Shown: positions 25,251 through 33,647, counted from the first letter of the stretch. The stretch: DNA of 64,000 nucleotides from Mycolicibacterium sp. P1-5 (GCF_008329565.1 NZ_NPKT01000017.1:62001-126000), one strand, 5' to 3'. Program-made: numbers and translations. Notes: generated by a model not told the origin, from the letters alone.

Positions 25251-26090
25251 TTACGGTTGGTTGAGCCCCAGCGGGCCGGCCAGCGCGGCCAGTGCATCCA
25301 CCAGCTTGTCAGACGACGTCAGTACCTGGACGGGCACGTGGTCGGCGCCGGCCTCGAGGTGCTGGTTCAGCCGGGCCGCGATCGCCTCCGGCGTGCCATA
25401 GGCCACCAGCGCGTCGACCAGGCGGTCGCTGCCGGGCTTGGCCACGTCTTCGTCGGTGAAGCCCAACCGTTTCCAGCTGTTGAGGTAGTTCTGCAGATTG
25501 AGGTAAATGTCCAGAGCTTTCCGGCCGACCTCTCGCGCCCGCTCTGCGTCGGTGGTCAGCACCACCTTGTGCTCGGGCGCCAGGAACGCCTCGGGGCCGA
25601 TCAGTTGGCGCGCTTCGGTGGTGTGCTCGGGCGTGGTGAGGTAGGGGTGTGCGCCGGCGGCGCGGGCAGCGGACAGCTTGAGGACCTGCGGGCCGAGCGC
25701 GGCGACCACCCGCTGGCTCTTGGGCACGCCGTATTCGTCGAGCTTGTCGAGATAGCCGCGCAGCGCGTCGATCGGTTTCTGGTATTCCTGGTGCGCCTCG
25801 GGATGTCCGACCCCGATGCCGAGGATGAACCGGCCGGGGTAGGCCTTCTCGATGCGGTGGAACGATTCGGCCACCGGACCCGCGGCCGCGGTCCAGATGT
25901 TGACGATCCCGGTAGCGACCTTCAATCGGGTGGTGTTCGCCAAAATAGGCTCCACCCAACTCAATTCGGCCGGCGGCGACCCGCCGACCCAGACCGCGCC
26001 ATAGCCCAGCGCTTCGATTTCCGCAGCCTGCGCCGGGGTGACCCCACGGCCGAACGACCCGAACTTGCCCAGATCCGGCTTGTCTGTCAT
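25251..26090 (-). CDS. LLM-class F420-dependent oxidoreductase, copy 2
   Basis: From ATG 26090, behind GAAGGAAGAT, the product is 279 residues (the frame continues open to an ATG at 26114). It is closely similar in every block to its two neighbours: GYGAVWVGGSPPAELSWVEP, GIVNIWTAAAGPVAESFHRI, GRFILGIGVGHPEAHQEY, the HPYLTTPEHT loop and NSWKRLGFTDEDVAKPGSDR near the end. Same TIM-barrel family and cofactor inference as copy 1. Middle gene of the tandem set, almost certainly made by duplication. Confidence 0.9.
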   Translation of the reverse strand: MTDKPDLGKFGSFGRGVTPAQAAEIEALGYGAVWVGGSPPAELSWVEPILANTTRLKVATGIVNIWTAAAGPVAESFHRIEKAYPGRFILGIGVGHPEAHQEYQKPIDALRGYLDKLDEYGVPKSQRVVAALGPQVLKLSAARAAGAHPYLTTPEHTTEARQLIGPEAFLAPEHKVVLTTDAERAREVGRKALDIYLNLQNYLNSWKRLGFTDEDVAKPGSDRLVDALVAYGTPEAIAARLNQHLEAGADHVPVQVLTSSDKLVDALAALAGPLGLNQP

Positions 26091-26110
26091 CGATCTTCCT
26101 TCTCTGTGGT

Positions 26111-26944
26111 TCAACCCAGCCCGAGTGGGCCGGCGAGGTCCGCCAAGGTGGGTAGGACCTTGGCCGGTGAGGTGAGCAGCTGGATCGGGACGTGGTCGGC
26201 GCCGGCGTCGATGTGCTCTTGGAGCCGGGATGCAATCCTCTCGGGGTCGCCGTAGACGATCAGGGCGTCGACGAGCCGGTCGCTGCCGGGGCGGGCGATG
26301 TCTTCATCAGTGAAGCCCAGCCGCTTCCAGTTGTTGAGGTAATTGCTGAGCCCGAGATAAAGCTCGAGGGTCTTGCGGCCGACGGCCCGGGCCTGCTCGA
26401 CGTCGGTGGTCGGAACGACGGGCACCGCGGGTGCCAGGAACGCGTCGGGCCCGATGAGCTCACGAGCCTGGGCGGTGTGCTCGGGGGTGACGAGCACGGG
26501 GTGGGCGCCGGCACTGCGGCGCGCCGACAACTTCAGGACCTGCGGGCCCAGCGCGGCGAGCGCGCGCCGCTCGTGCGGAACACCGTGGTCGTCGAGTACG
26601 TCGAGGTAGGCGTTGAGGGCGGTGATGGGCTTGGTGAATTGGGCATCGGCCTCGGGGTGCCCCACGCCGAGACCCAGCAGAAACCGGCCGGGGTAGGAGT
26701 TCTCGATGCGATGAAACGAAGCAGCCACCGGCTCGGGCCGGGCTGTCCAGATGTTGACGATGCCGGTGGCAAGCTTCAGCGTGCGGGTCTGCGCCAGCGC
26801 AGGTTCGACCCAGTCCAGCTCAGCGGGCGGCGAGCCGGCCACCCACACGGCGCCGTAACCCAGCGCTTCGATGGCGGCGGCATCCTCGGGGGTCACACCC
26901 ATGCCGAACGACGCGAACGTGCCGAGATCGGGCTTGGCGCTCAT
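26111..26944 (-). CDS. LLM-class F420-dependent oxidoreductase, copy 3 (diverged loop)
   Basis: The 277-residue paralogue shares GYGAVWVAGSPPAELDWVEP, GIVNIWTARPEPVAASFHRI and GRFLLGLGVGHPEADAQF with copies 1 and 2. It differs where they agree: HPYLTTPEHT becomes HPVLVTPEHT, and FLAPEHKVVL becomes FLAPAVPVVP. These segments probably line the active-site mouth, so this copy may act on a different substrate. First gene of the three in transcription order; 29 bases from the histidine kinase stop upstream. Confidence 0.9.
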   Translation of the reverse strand: MSAKPDLGTFASFGMGVTPEDAAAIEALGYGAVWVAGSPPAELDWVEPALAQTRTLKLATGIVNIWTARPEPVAASFHRIENSYPGRFLLGLGVGHPEADAQFTKPITALNAYLDVLDDHGVPHERRALAALGPQVLKLSARRSAGAHPVLVTPEHTAQARELIGPDAFLAPAVPVVPTTDVEQARAVGRKTLELYLGLSNYLNNWKRLGFTDEDIARPGSDRLVDALIVYGDPERIASRLQEHIDAGADHVPIQLLTSPAKVLPTLADLAGPLGLG

Positions 26945-26973
26945 GGCGGCTACAACCCGGGCCCGAACGCCCG

Positions 26974-28458
26974 CTATTCCGCAGCGGCAGAAAGTTCACC
27001 GGGAGTCGCCGCGACCGGTGCGGACGCCACCAGCGGCAACAGGATGGTGAAGCGGGTGTTGCCCGGTTGCGACTCCACTCGGATGTCGCCCTGATGTTTC
27101 TCGACGATGATCCGGCGTGCCAGGTCCAGGCCGAGCCCGTCGCCCTCCCCGAAAGGCTTCGTGGTGAAGAACGCGGTGAAGATCCGGTCGATGATCTCTT
27201 CCGGAATGCCCGGGCCGTCGTCGCAGATCTCGACCCGGATCTGATCGTCGCCCTGGCGGGCGGTCCGGATCGTCAGCGTGCCCCGACCCTTCATCGCCTG
27301 GATGGCGTTGTTGATGATGACGTCCCATACCTCGTTCAAACCGCCTGGGTAACAAGCGATTTCGGGCAACGATTTGTCCCACTCCTTGACCAGCTTGATG
27401 GGCTTGTCCGGACCGACCTTGTCGCCGAAGAGGGTTTTCAGCGTGCTGTGCAGCAGCTCATGGACATTGGCGACCTGGTATTCGGCGCGGTCCATCTGGG
27501 AGTACTTCTTGGCGCCGGCGAGCAGTCCCGAGATGCGCTCGCTTGCGTCGGCGATCTCGTTCATCCGCAGCTCGGTGTCGATGGTGTACTTCAGCCACCC
27601 GATCGCGCTCTGCATGGTGGCCGAACAATCGACCGCGTCGATGGACGCCTCGATGCGCTCCAGCCAGTCGACGTCCAGACCGGCTTCGACGAATGTCGGG
27701 GCGTAATCCCAGGCGCTGACGATGCCGTGATCTTCCAGCCAGTCGCCGATCTGGTCCTCGCGGTCGGAGGTCTCCAGCGCGGTCAGTTCCTGCACTTTGG
27801 ATTTAGCGACCTGTTCGGCTACCTCGTCCTGAAGTTGAACAAGTGTCCGCAAGGCTTCGGGGCTGAACTTGCCATCGGCCAACATGGACAGCTTGTAGCG
27901 CATCTTGCCGACGCCCTCGCGCAGATCGGCCACGGCCCGGGCGGTGGCGGCCGCCGGGTTGTTGAGTTGATGGGTCAGGCCGGCGGTGATGGTGCCCAGT
28001 GCCAGCAGCTTCTGACGCTGGCCGATGATCTGGCTCTGCCGTCGGCCGCCGACCATGTGGCCCTCGAGCAGATGCACGGCCATCGGGAACTCGGTCTTCA
28101 TGAACTGCGCGAACGCCTCGGCGTCGAGCACGAAGAACCGCGACGGCCTCGTCACGCGCACCGAGGCCTGGTACACCTGCTCCTCGTTGGGGATGTAGGC
28201 CGACCAGGCGCCGCAGTACACGCCGCGCTGCGACGTGCGGGTCGTCTCGACGTCGACCCCGCCGGAGCGTTTGGACATCACCAGCTCACCGTCGAGCAAC
28301 ACGTAGAAGCACGTGGCCGGCTCCCCCTCGACAACCACCGGGCCGGGCTCAAACGTCGCGATGTGGCCGTTCTGGCACAGCGTCTCCAGCTGTTCGGTGG
28401 AAAGCTTCTCGAACAGGAACAGTGTCCTGAGTTCGTCGGGCATGCAGTTCTGGCCCAT
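26974..28458 (-). CDS. Histidine kinase with N-terminal cyclic-nucleotide-binding-like domain
   Basis: The 494-residue protein has a cNMP-type beta-roll (about residues 8-135: FLFEKLSTEQLETLC, GELVMSKRSGG). Next is a DHp helix pair with the phosphoacceptor His near 163 in TAGLTHQLNNPAAATARAV, a helical stretch, and a GHKL ATPase domain (N box NEVWDVIINNAIQAM, G boxes CDDGPGIPEE and GEGDGLGLDLARRI). No membrane span, so it senses something in the cytoplasm. The usual phosphate cassette (GE then R-A) reads CGAWSAYIPNEEQVYQAS, so cAMP binding is doubtful. It lies fifteen bases after the receiver-reductase gene and is surely its partner. Confidence 0.92.
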   Translation of the reverse strand: MGQNCMPDELRTLFLFEKLSTEQLETLCQNGHIATFEPGPVVVEGEPATCFYVLLDGELVMSKRSGGVDVETTRTSQRGVYCGAWSAYIPNEEQVYQASVRVTRPSRFFVLDAEAFAQFMKTEFPMAVHLLEGHMVGGRRQSQIIGQRQKLLALGTITAGLTHQLNNPAAATARAVADLREGVGKMRYKLSMLADGKFSPEALRTLVQLQDEVAEQVAKSKVQELTALETSDREDQIGDWLEDHGIVSAWDYAPTFVEAGLDVDWLERIEASIDAVDCSATMQSAIGWLKYTIDTELRMNEIADASERISGLLAGAKKYSQMDRAEYQVANVHELLHSTLKTLFGDKVGPDKPIKLVKEWDKSLPEIACYPGGLNEVWDVIINNAIQAMKGRGTLTIRTARQGDDQIRVEICDDGPGIPEEIIDRIFTAFFTTKPFGEGDGLGLDLARRIIVEKHQGDIRVESQPGNTRFTILLPLVASAPVAATPGELSAAAE

Positions 28459-28473
28459 CTCGCTACGCCCTTT

Positions 28474-30174
28474 CTAGGCCTCCGCCAAATACCGGTGCAC
28501 CAGCATTACCGCCATCGACCCTTCGCCGACGGCGGCCGCCACCCGTTTCGCGGACTCGGAGCGCACGTCTCCTGCAACAAACACACCGGGCACACTTGTT
28601 TCCAGGTGGTGCGGCGGGCGGTCCAGAGTCCATCCGGCGACGTTGAGCAGGTCTGGTCCGGCCAGGATGAAACCGTGGTCGTCGACGGCGACGACCTCCT
28701 TGAGCCAGTCGGTGCGGGGTTCGGCGCCGATGAAGCAGCACATCCGGCTCGCTTCGACGGTCTCTCGCCGGCCGGTCTGCCGGTCCTCCAGGATCAGGCC
28801 GGTCAGGTGGTCGTCCTCACCGAGGGTGTCCACCACTTGGGTGCAGGTGCGCACCGAGATCGTGGGGTTCTTCTCGATCTGCTGGATCAGGTAGTGCGAC
28901 ATCGACGCTTCCAGCGACGGACCGCGCACCAGCATGGTGACCGAGTGCGCCTCACGGGACATGAACATCGCCGCCTGCCCGGCCGAGTTGGCTCCGCCCA
29001 CGATGTAGACGTCCTCGCCGCGGCACTCGGAGGCGTCGGACACCGAGGCGCCGTAATAGACGCCGCGCCCGACGTAGTTGCACGCGGGATCGTCGGGGTT
29101 GTCCCAACAGCCGGTGACCTGCAGCTGGCGGTACGCCACGCCGGTCGACAGGATCACCGCGCGGGCGGCGATGGTGCTGCCGTCCTCGAACTCGATGGTG
29201 CGTGCGGTGCCCGTTTCACCGGCGGATAGCTTGATCGCCCTGCGGGTGGTGATCACCTCGGCGCCGAACCGCTCGGCCTGCCGGCGCGCCGACGTGGTCA
29301 GTTCGGCACCGGAGACACCGGTGGGGAAGCCGAGGTAGTTCTCGATCCGAGAGCTGCGGCCGGCCTGCCCGCCGGTGGTCGTCTCCTCGATCAGCACCGT
29401 CTTGAGTCCTTCGGAGGCGCCGTACACCGCCGCCGCGAGACCGGCAGGCCCACCGCCGATGACGACGAGGTCGTACATCTCCAGCGACGGGCTGGTCGAC
29501 AATCCCAGCATCGCGGCCAGCTCTGCGTCAGTCGGGTCGACCAGAATCTGGCCCTGCTCGCTGATGACCACCGGCAGCTGGAAATCGTCGAGCCCACCGG
29601 CGTCGAGCAGCTGCTTGCCCTTGGGCTCGTCGGCGTTGAACGCGCGGAACGAGTGCAGGTTGCGGGCCAGGAACTGACGGACCTCCCACGACCGTTGGCT
29701 CCACCGGTGGCCGATCACCTTGGTGTGCGGGATGGCGCGATCACCGGTGGCATGCCAGGCCTCCAGCAGCGCGTCGATCACCGGGTAGAGCTTTTCCTCT
29801 GGCGGATCCCACGGCTTGAGCAGGTAATGGTCCAGGTCGACGACGTTGATGGCGTCGATCGCGGCGTGCGTATCGGCGTACGCCGTCAGCAGAACCCGGC
29901 GAGCCATCGGGTAGACGTCCATCGCCTCTTCGAGAAATTGGATGCCGCTCATCTGTGGCATGCGGTAGTCGGCGACGAACACCGCGACGGTCTCGCCGCG
30001 GAGCTTGAGTTCGTTGATCGTTTCCAGCGCGTCGAGCCCGGATTCTGCGCGGACGATCCGGTATCGCTCGCCGTAATGGCGGCGAAGGTCGCGCGCGACA
30101 GCACGCGACACAGCCGGGTCGTCGTCCACGGTGAGGATTACGGGTTTGCGGGGCTGGGGGGCGGGTCCAGTCAT
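28474..30174 (-). CDS. Response-regulator receiver fused to thioredoxin-reductase-like flavoprotein without CxxC
   Basis: From ATG 30174, 566 residues. Residues 10-130 form a receiver domain: ILTVDDDPAVSRAV (acidic pocket), VFVADYRMPQMSG with the phospho-Asp, and LLTAYADTHAA. Residues 155-235 look like a glutaredoxin-type fold (TKVIGHRWSQRSWEVRQFL, LPVVISEQGQ). From about 245 comes a thioredoxin-reductase fold: VVIGGGPAGLAAAVYGAS for FAD, VYIVGGANSAGQAAMF for NADPH, and VPGVFVAGDVRS. Where thioredoxin reductases have CATC, this protein has GASV in GVYYGASVSDAS, so it cannot reduce thioredoxin by the normal route. Pairs with the downstream kinase. Confidence 0.93.
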   Translation of the reverse strand: MTGPAPQPRKPVILTVDDDPAVSRAVARDLRRHYGERYRIVRAESGLDALETINELKLRGETVAVFVADYRMPQMSGIQFLEEAMDVYPMARRVLLTAYADTHAAIDAINVVDLDHYLLKPWDPPEEKLYPVIDALLEAWHATGDRAIPHTKVIGHRWSQRSWEVRQFLARNLHSFRAFNADEPKGKQLLDAGGLDDFQLPVVISEQGQILVDPTDAELAAMLGLSTSPSLEMYDLVVIGGGPAGLAAAVYGASEGLKTVLIEETTTGGQAGRSSRIENYLGFPTGVSGAELTTSARRQAERFGAEVITTRRAIKLSAGETGTARTIEFEDGSTIAARAVILSTGVAYRQLQVTGCWDNPDDPACNYVGRGVYYGASVSDASECRGEDVYIVGGANSAGQAAMFMSREAHSVTMLVRGPSLEASMSHYLIQQIEKNPTISVRTCTQVVDTLGEDDHLTGLILEDRQTGRRETVEASRMCCFIGAEPRTDWLKEVVAVDDHGFILAGPDLLNVAGWTLDRPPHHLETSVPGVFVAGDVRSESAKRVAAAVGEGSMAVMLVHRYLAEA

Positions 30175-30293
30175 CACGGTCAAGTATGCGCCCGATGTCC
30201 AGTGCTTATCAGGGTGAACTTCGCACTGCGACGTCGTCGTCGCATCGTGTTCGCCCAGAGATTAAGGTGAGGTCAGCACGGCTGCGGCGCGTT

Positions 30294-30322
30294 TTGGAGT
30301 ACCGCCGCCAAGCGGGTATCGT
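30294..30322 (+). promoter_or_regulatory. Promoter of the infA-rpmJ-rps-rpoA operon
   Basis: TTGGAG (30294-30299) and TATCGT (30317-30322) are separated by exactly 17 bases, a good sigma-A arrangement. It predicts a leader of about 125 bases before the infA ATG at 30456. It lies in the 281-bp gap between infA and the divergent receiver-reductase gene, the longest non-coding stretch in the window; no other gene is seen there. Confidence 0.5.
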
Positions 30323-30455
30323 GGACCAAGGTGCGGTATCCGCGCCGACTCTTGCGTGCCCTGTCTGGAACTTCTGGAATTTTCCTGCTCCCGGCTCACG
30401 TTTTGCAGTCGGGGTGGAGGCTGCCCCAAACCGAGAAAGCAGGATCGAAGAGGAC

Positions 30456-30677
30456 ATGGCTAAGAAAGACGGTGCCATCGAGGTCGAGGGCCGCGTGGTC
30501 GAGCCCCTGCCCAATGCGATGTTTCGCATTGAGTTGGAGAACGGACATAAGGTACTCGCTCACATCAGCGGCAAGATGCGGCAGCACTACATCCGCATCC
30601 TCCCCGAGGACCGGGTGGTGGTGGAGTTGTCTCCCTACGACCTGACCCGCGGGCGCATTGTGTACCGATACAAGTAG
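30456..30677 (+). CDS. infA: Translation initiation factor IF-1
   Basis: The 73-residue S1/OB-fold protein binds the ribosomal A site during initiation. It begins AKKDGAIEVEGRVVEPLPNA and includes NGHKVLAHISGKMRQHYIRI and the closing SPYDLTRGRIVYRYK, all standard IF-1 blocks. The ATG at 30456 follows GAAGAGGAC. Complete and normal length. It heads the run infA-rpmJ-rpsM-rpsK-rpsD-rpoA-rplQ, the same order as Rv3462c-Rv3456c. Confidence 0.98.
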   Translation: MAKKDGAIEVEGRVVEPLPNAMFRIELENGHKVLAHISGKMRQHYIRILPEDRVVVELSPYDLTRGRIVYRYK

Positions 30678-30747
30678 CTCGGCCGCCTCGACCGCGAACC
30701 AGCATTCAAGACAACCGACGAGAACTAGCTAGAAGGATCGAACAGCC

Positions 30748-30861
30748 GTGAAGGTGAACCCGAGCGTCAAGCCGATCTGCGACAAGTGCAGGGTGATCCG
30801 CCGGCATGGGCGGGTCATGGTGATCTGCTCTGATCCGCGCCACAAGCAGCGGCAAGGCTAG
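30748..30861 (+). CDS. rpmJ: 50S ribosomal protein L36
   Basis: A 37-residue gene starting at GTG 30748. The sequence [19 protein letters not shown] continues with [18 protein letters not shown] and contains the zinc ligands Cys11, Cys14, Cys27 and His32, so it is the zinc-bearing (C+) form. AGAAGGATC lies before the start. It sits between infA and rpsM as in other actinobacteria. Confidence 0.97.
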
Positions 30862-30909
30862 ACCCCGCGCAAGCACCACCCACAACTGAATGCAGACCTC
30901 CCAGTACCA

Positions 30910-30953
30910 CTGAACGGAACGCCGTTCAGCCACGCCCGGCACGGAGGCCGGGC
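30910..30953 (+). promoter_or_regulatory. Two tandem hairpins in the rpmJ-rpsM leader
   Basis: Hairpin 1 (30910-30929) is CTGAACGG-AACG-CCGTTCAG, a perfect 8-bp stem with a tetraloop. Hairpin 2 (30934-30953) has arms GCCCGGC and GCCGGGC around ACGGAG. They lie in the 170-bp gap before rpsM and start 49 bases after rpmJ. Neither is followed by a U run. In other bacteria S4 represses the alpha operon at its leader, so a feedback or processing site is plausible. Confidence 0.5.
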
Positions 30954-31031
30954 ACCCAACTCGAGTTTGATTCTCGGGCGAAGGGAATGGACTGGGAACA
31001 GACCTCCGCAAAGAGAAGGAATCACTGCCTG

Positions 31032-31406
31032 ATGGCACGTCTCATGGGCGTTGATCTCCCGCGCGACAAGCGCATGGAGATCGCGCTGACCTATATTTAC
31101 GGCGTTGGCCGTACCCGTTCCCAGGAAATCCTGGACGGCACCGGCATCAGCCGGGACCTCCGCACCAAGGACCTGACCGATGATCAGGTTTCCCAGCTGC
31201 GCGAATACATCGAAGGCAACCTCAAGGTCGAGGGTGACCTGCGCCGCGAGGTTCAGGCCGACATTCGCCGCAAGATCGAGATCGGTTGCTACCAGGGCCT
31301 GCGGCACCGCCGTGGCCTGCCGGTGCGCGGCCAGCGGACCAAGACCAATGCGCGTACCCGCAAGGGCCCCAAGCGCACCATCGCCGGCAAGAAGAAGGCC
31401 AGGTAA
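31032..31406 (+). CDS. rpsM: 30S ribosomal protein S13
   Basis: The 124-residue protein of the 30S head starts at ATG 31032 (ARLMGVDLPRDKRMEIALTY). It has the helix-two-turn-helix IYGVGRTRSQEIL, KVEGDLRREVQADIRRKIEI, and the basic tail RGQRTKTNARTRKGPKRT. AGAGAAGGA lies upstream. Complete. It begins the tightly packed rpsM-rpsK-rpsD-rpoA-rplQ part of the operon; rpsK starts six bases after its stop. Confidence 0.98.
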   Translation: MARLMGVDLPRDKRMEIALTYIYGVGRTRSQEILDGTGISRDLRTKDLTDDQVSQLREYIEGNLKVEGDLRREVQADIRRKIEIGCYQGLRHRRGLPVRGQRTKTNARTRKGPKRTIAGKKKAR

Positions 31407-31412
31407 TCCCGG

Positions 31413-31826
31413 ATGGCACAGGCAAAGAAGGGCACCGGCGCCAAGAAGGGTCAGAAGACCCGTCGCAGGGAAAAGAAGAACGTCCCGCACGGCGCCGCTC
31501 ACATCAAGAGCACGTTCAACAACACGATCGTCTCGATCACCGATCCCCAGGGCAACGTCATCGCCTGGGCTTCGTCGGGCCACGTCGGCTTCAAGGGTTC
31601 GCGCAAGTCGACCCCGTTCGCCGCGCAGCTCGCCGCTGAGAACGCTGCCCGCAAGGCGCAGGAGCACGGCGTGAAGAAGGTCGACGTGTTCGTGAAGGGC
31701 CCGGGTTCGGGCCGCGAGACGGCGATCCGCTCGCTGCAGGCTGCCGGCCTCGAGGTCGGCGCAATTTCTGACGTCACTCCGCAGCCCCACAACGGCTGCC
31801 GTCCGCCCAAGCGGCGCCGGGTCTAG
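31413..31826 (+). CDS. rpsK: 30S ribosomal protein S11
   Basis: The 137-residue protein of the 30S platform. After a Lys-rich start it shows AHIKSTFNNTIVSITDPQGN, GHVGFKGSRKSTPFAAQLAA, KGPGSGRETAIRSLQAAGLE and the C-terminal signature TPQPHNGCRPPKRRRV. Standard length for actinobacteria. Six bases after rpsM and fourteen before rpsD. Confidence 0.98.
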   Translation: MAQAKKGTGAKKGQKTRRREKKNVPHGAAHIKSTFNNTIVSITDPQGNVIAWASSGHVGFKGSRKSTPFAAQLAAENAARKAQEHGVKKVDVFVKGPGSGRETAIRSLQAAGLEVGAISDVTPQPHNGCRPPKRRRV

Positions 31827-31840
31827 GGAGGATCTGAACA

Positions 31841-32446
31841 ATGGCTCGTTATACCGGACCCGCAACCCGCAAGTCGCGCCGCCTCGGCGTCGACCTGGTC
31901 GGCGGCGATCAGTCGTTCGAGAAGCGCCCCTACCCGCCCGGCCAGCACGGCCGCGCGCGGATCAAGGAGAGCGAATACCGTCAGCAGCTGCAGGAGAAGC
32001 AGAAGGCTCGCTTCACCTACGGCGTGATGGAGAAGCAGTTCCGCAAGTACTACGAAGAGGCCAACCGGTCGTCGGGCAAGACCGGCGAGAACCTGCTGCA
32101 GATCCTGGAGACTCGACTGGACAACGTCGTGTACCGCGCCGGCCTGGCGCGTACCCGCCGGATGGCCCGTCAGCTCGTCAGCCACGGCCACTTCACCGTC
32201 AATGGTGTCAAGGTGAACATCCCGAGCTACCGGGTGTCGCAGTACGACATCATCGACATCAAGGACAAGTCGCTGAACACCTTCCCGTTCGAGCTGTCAC
32301 GCCAGACCGCGGGTGACCGTCCGATCCCGTCCTGGCTGCAGGTCGTGGGCGAGCGTCAGCGGATCCTCGTGCACCAGCTTCCGGAGCGCGCGCAGATCCA
32401 GGTGCCGCTCGCCGAGCAGCTCATCGTCGAGTTCTACTCGAAGTAA
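31841..32446 (+). CDS. rpsD: 30S ribosomal protein S4 (zinc-free form)
   Basis: The 201-residue protein nucleates 30S assembly. It starts ARYTGPATRKSRRLGVDLVG and carries the S4 RNA-binding domain (LETRLDNVVYRAGLARTRRM, ARQLVSHGHFTVNGVKVNIP). The four N-terminal Cys seen in many S4 proteins are absent, so this is the C-minus form that needs no zinc, in contrast to the zinc-bearing L36 upstream. In other bacteria S4 represses its own operon. Followed by an 80-bp leader before rpoA. Confidence 0.97.
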   Translation: MARYTGPATRKSRRLGVDLVGGDQSFEKRPYPPGQHGRARIKESEYRQQLQEKQKARFTYGVMEKQFRKYYEEANRSSGKTGENLLQILETRLDNVVYRAGLARTRRMARQLVSHGHFTVNGVKVNIPSYRVSQYDIIDIKDKSLNTFPFELSRQTAGDRPIPSWLQVVGERQRILVHQLPERAQIQVPLAEQLIVEFYSK

Positions 32447-32526
32447 GAAGACATCCGCGGGCAACCGTTCCGCGGATCACCTAACGGCATCAAATAGCGG
32501 GTGCCGAGAAGGAGTTGTAAAACACC

Positions 32527-33579
32527 ATGCTGATTTCTCAGCGACCCACACTGAGCGAAGAGGTCATCGCCGAGGACCGGTCCCAGTTCGTCATCGAACC
32601 GCTGGAGCCGGGATTCGGTTACACCCTTGGCAATTCGCTGCGCCGTACGCTGCTGTCGTCGATCCCCGGCGCGGCCGTGACGAGCATCCGCATCGACGGT
32701 GTGTTGCACGAGTTCACCACCGTCCCCGGTGTGAAGGAAGACGTCACCGACATCATCCTGAACCTCAAGGGCCTGGTCGTGTCGTCCGAGGAGGACGAGC
32801 CGGTCACCATGTACCTGCGCAAGCAGGGTCCCGGTGAGGTGACCGCCGGTGACATCGTGCCGCCCGCCGGCGTCACGGTTCACAACCCCGACATGCACAT
32901 CGCGACGCTGAACGACAAGGGCAAGCTCGAGGTCGAGCTCGTCGTCGAGCGTGGCCGTGGCTATGTGCCTGCCGTGCAGAATAAGGCGTCGGGTGCTGAA
33001 ATCGGCCGTATCCCGGTCGATTCCATCTACTCGCCGGTGCTGAAGGTCACCTACAAGGTGGAGGCCACCCGCGTCGAGCAGCGCACCGACTTCGACAAGT
33101 TGATCCTGGACGTCGAGACCAAGAACTCGATCAGCCCGCGTGACGCCCTGGCATCGGCCGGCAAGACGCTGGTCGAATTGTTCGGTCTGGCACGGGAACT
33201 CAACGTCGAAGCCGAGGGCATCGAGATCGGCCCGTCGCCTGCCGAGGCGGATCACATCGCTGCGTTCGCGCTGCCGATCGACGACCTGGACCTGACCGTG
33301 CGTTCGTACAACTGCCTCAAGCGCGAGGGTGTGCACACCGTTGGCGAACTGGTCGCCCGCACGGAGTCCGATCTGCTGGACATCCGGAACTTCGGCCAGA
33401 AGTCGATCGACGAGGTCAAGATCAAGCTGCACCAGCTTGGTCTGTCGCTCAAGGACAGCCCGGCCACCTTCGATCCGTCTGAGGTTGCCGGTTATGACGT
33501 CGCCACCGGCACCTGGAACAGCGATGCGGGTTACGACCTGGACGCTGAGCAGGACTTCACCGAAACCGAAGAGCTCTAA
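32527..33579 (+). CDS. rpoA: RNA polymerase alpha subunit
   Basis: The 350-residue subunit has the N-terminal dimerisation domain (FVIEPLEPGFGYTLGNSLRR, TLLSSIPGAAVTSIRIDGVL). The C-terminal DNA- and activator-binding domain runs from about residue 250 (DLDLTVRSYNCLKREGVHTV, LLDIRNFGQKSIDEVKIKL). GAAGGAG precedes the ATG. Complete; the acidic tail is as in other mycobacteria. Between rpsD and rplQ as usual. Confidence 0.98.
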   Translation: MLISQRPTLSEEVIAEDRSQFVIEPLEPGFGYTLGNSLRRTLLSSIPGAAVTSIRIDGVLHEFTTVPGVKEDVTDIILNLKGLVVSSEEDEPVTMYLRKQGPGEVTAGDIVPPAGVTVHNPDMHIATLNDKGKLEVELVVERGRGYVPAVQNKASGAEIGRIPVDSIYSPVLKVTYKVEATRVEQRTDFDKLILDVETKNSISPRDALASAGKTLVELFGLARELNVEAEGIEIGPSPAEADHIAAFALPIDDLDLTVRSYNCLKREGVHTVGELVARTESDLLDIRNFGQKSIDEVKIKLHQLGLSLKDSPATFDPSEVAGYDVATGTWNSDAGYDLDAEQDFTETEEL

Positions 33580-33647
33580 CAACCATCTCGAAAGAGAACC
33601 GTCCCGGTCCTACCTGATACGGGGACCGGCCCCGATAAGGAGTAGCA

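Noticed and set aside
24297..26255. 652-codon plus-strand frame opposite the LLM genes
   Set aside because: Contains three-fold repeated translation only because the three antisense genes are duplicates.
27067..29229. 720-codon plus-strand frame opposite the kinase and reductase fusion
   Set aside because: Antisense shadow with no domain signature.
28474..30174. Functional thioredoxin reductase (trxB)
   Set aside because: The redox CxxC is replaced by GASV, so the name would mislead.
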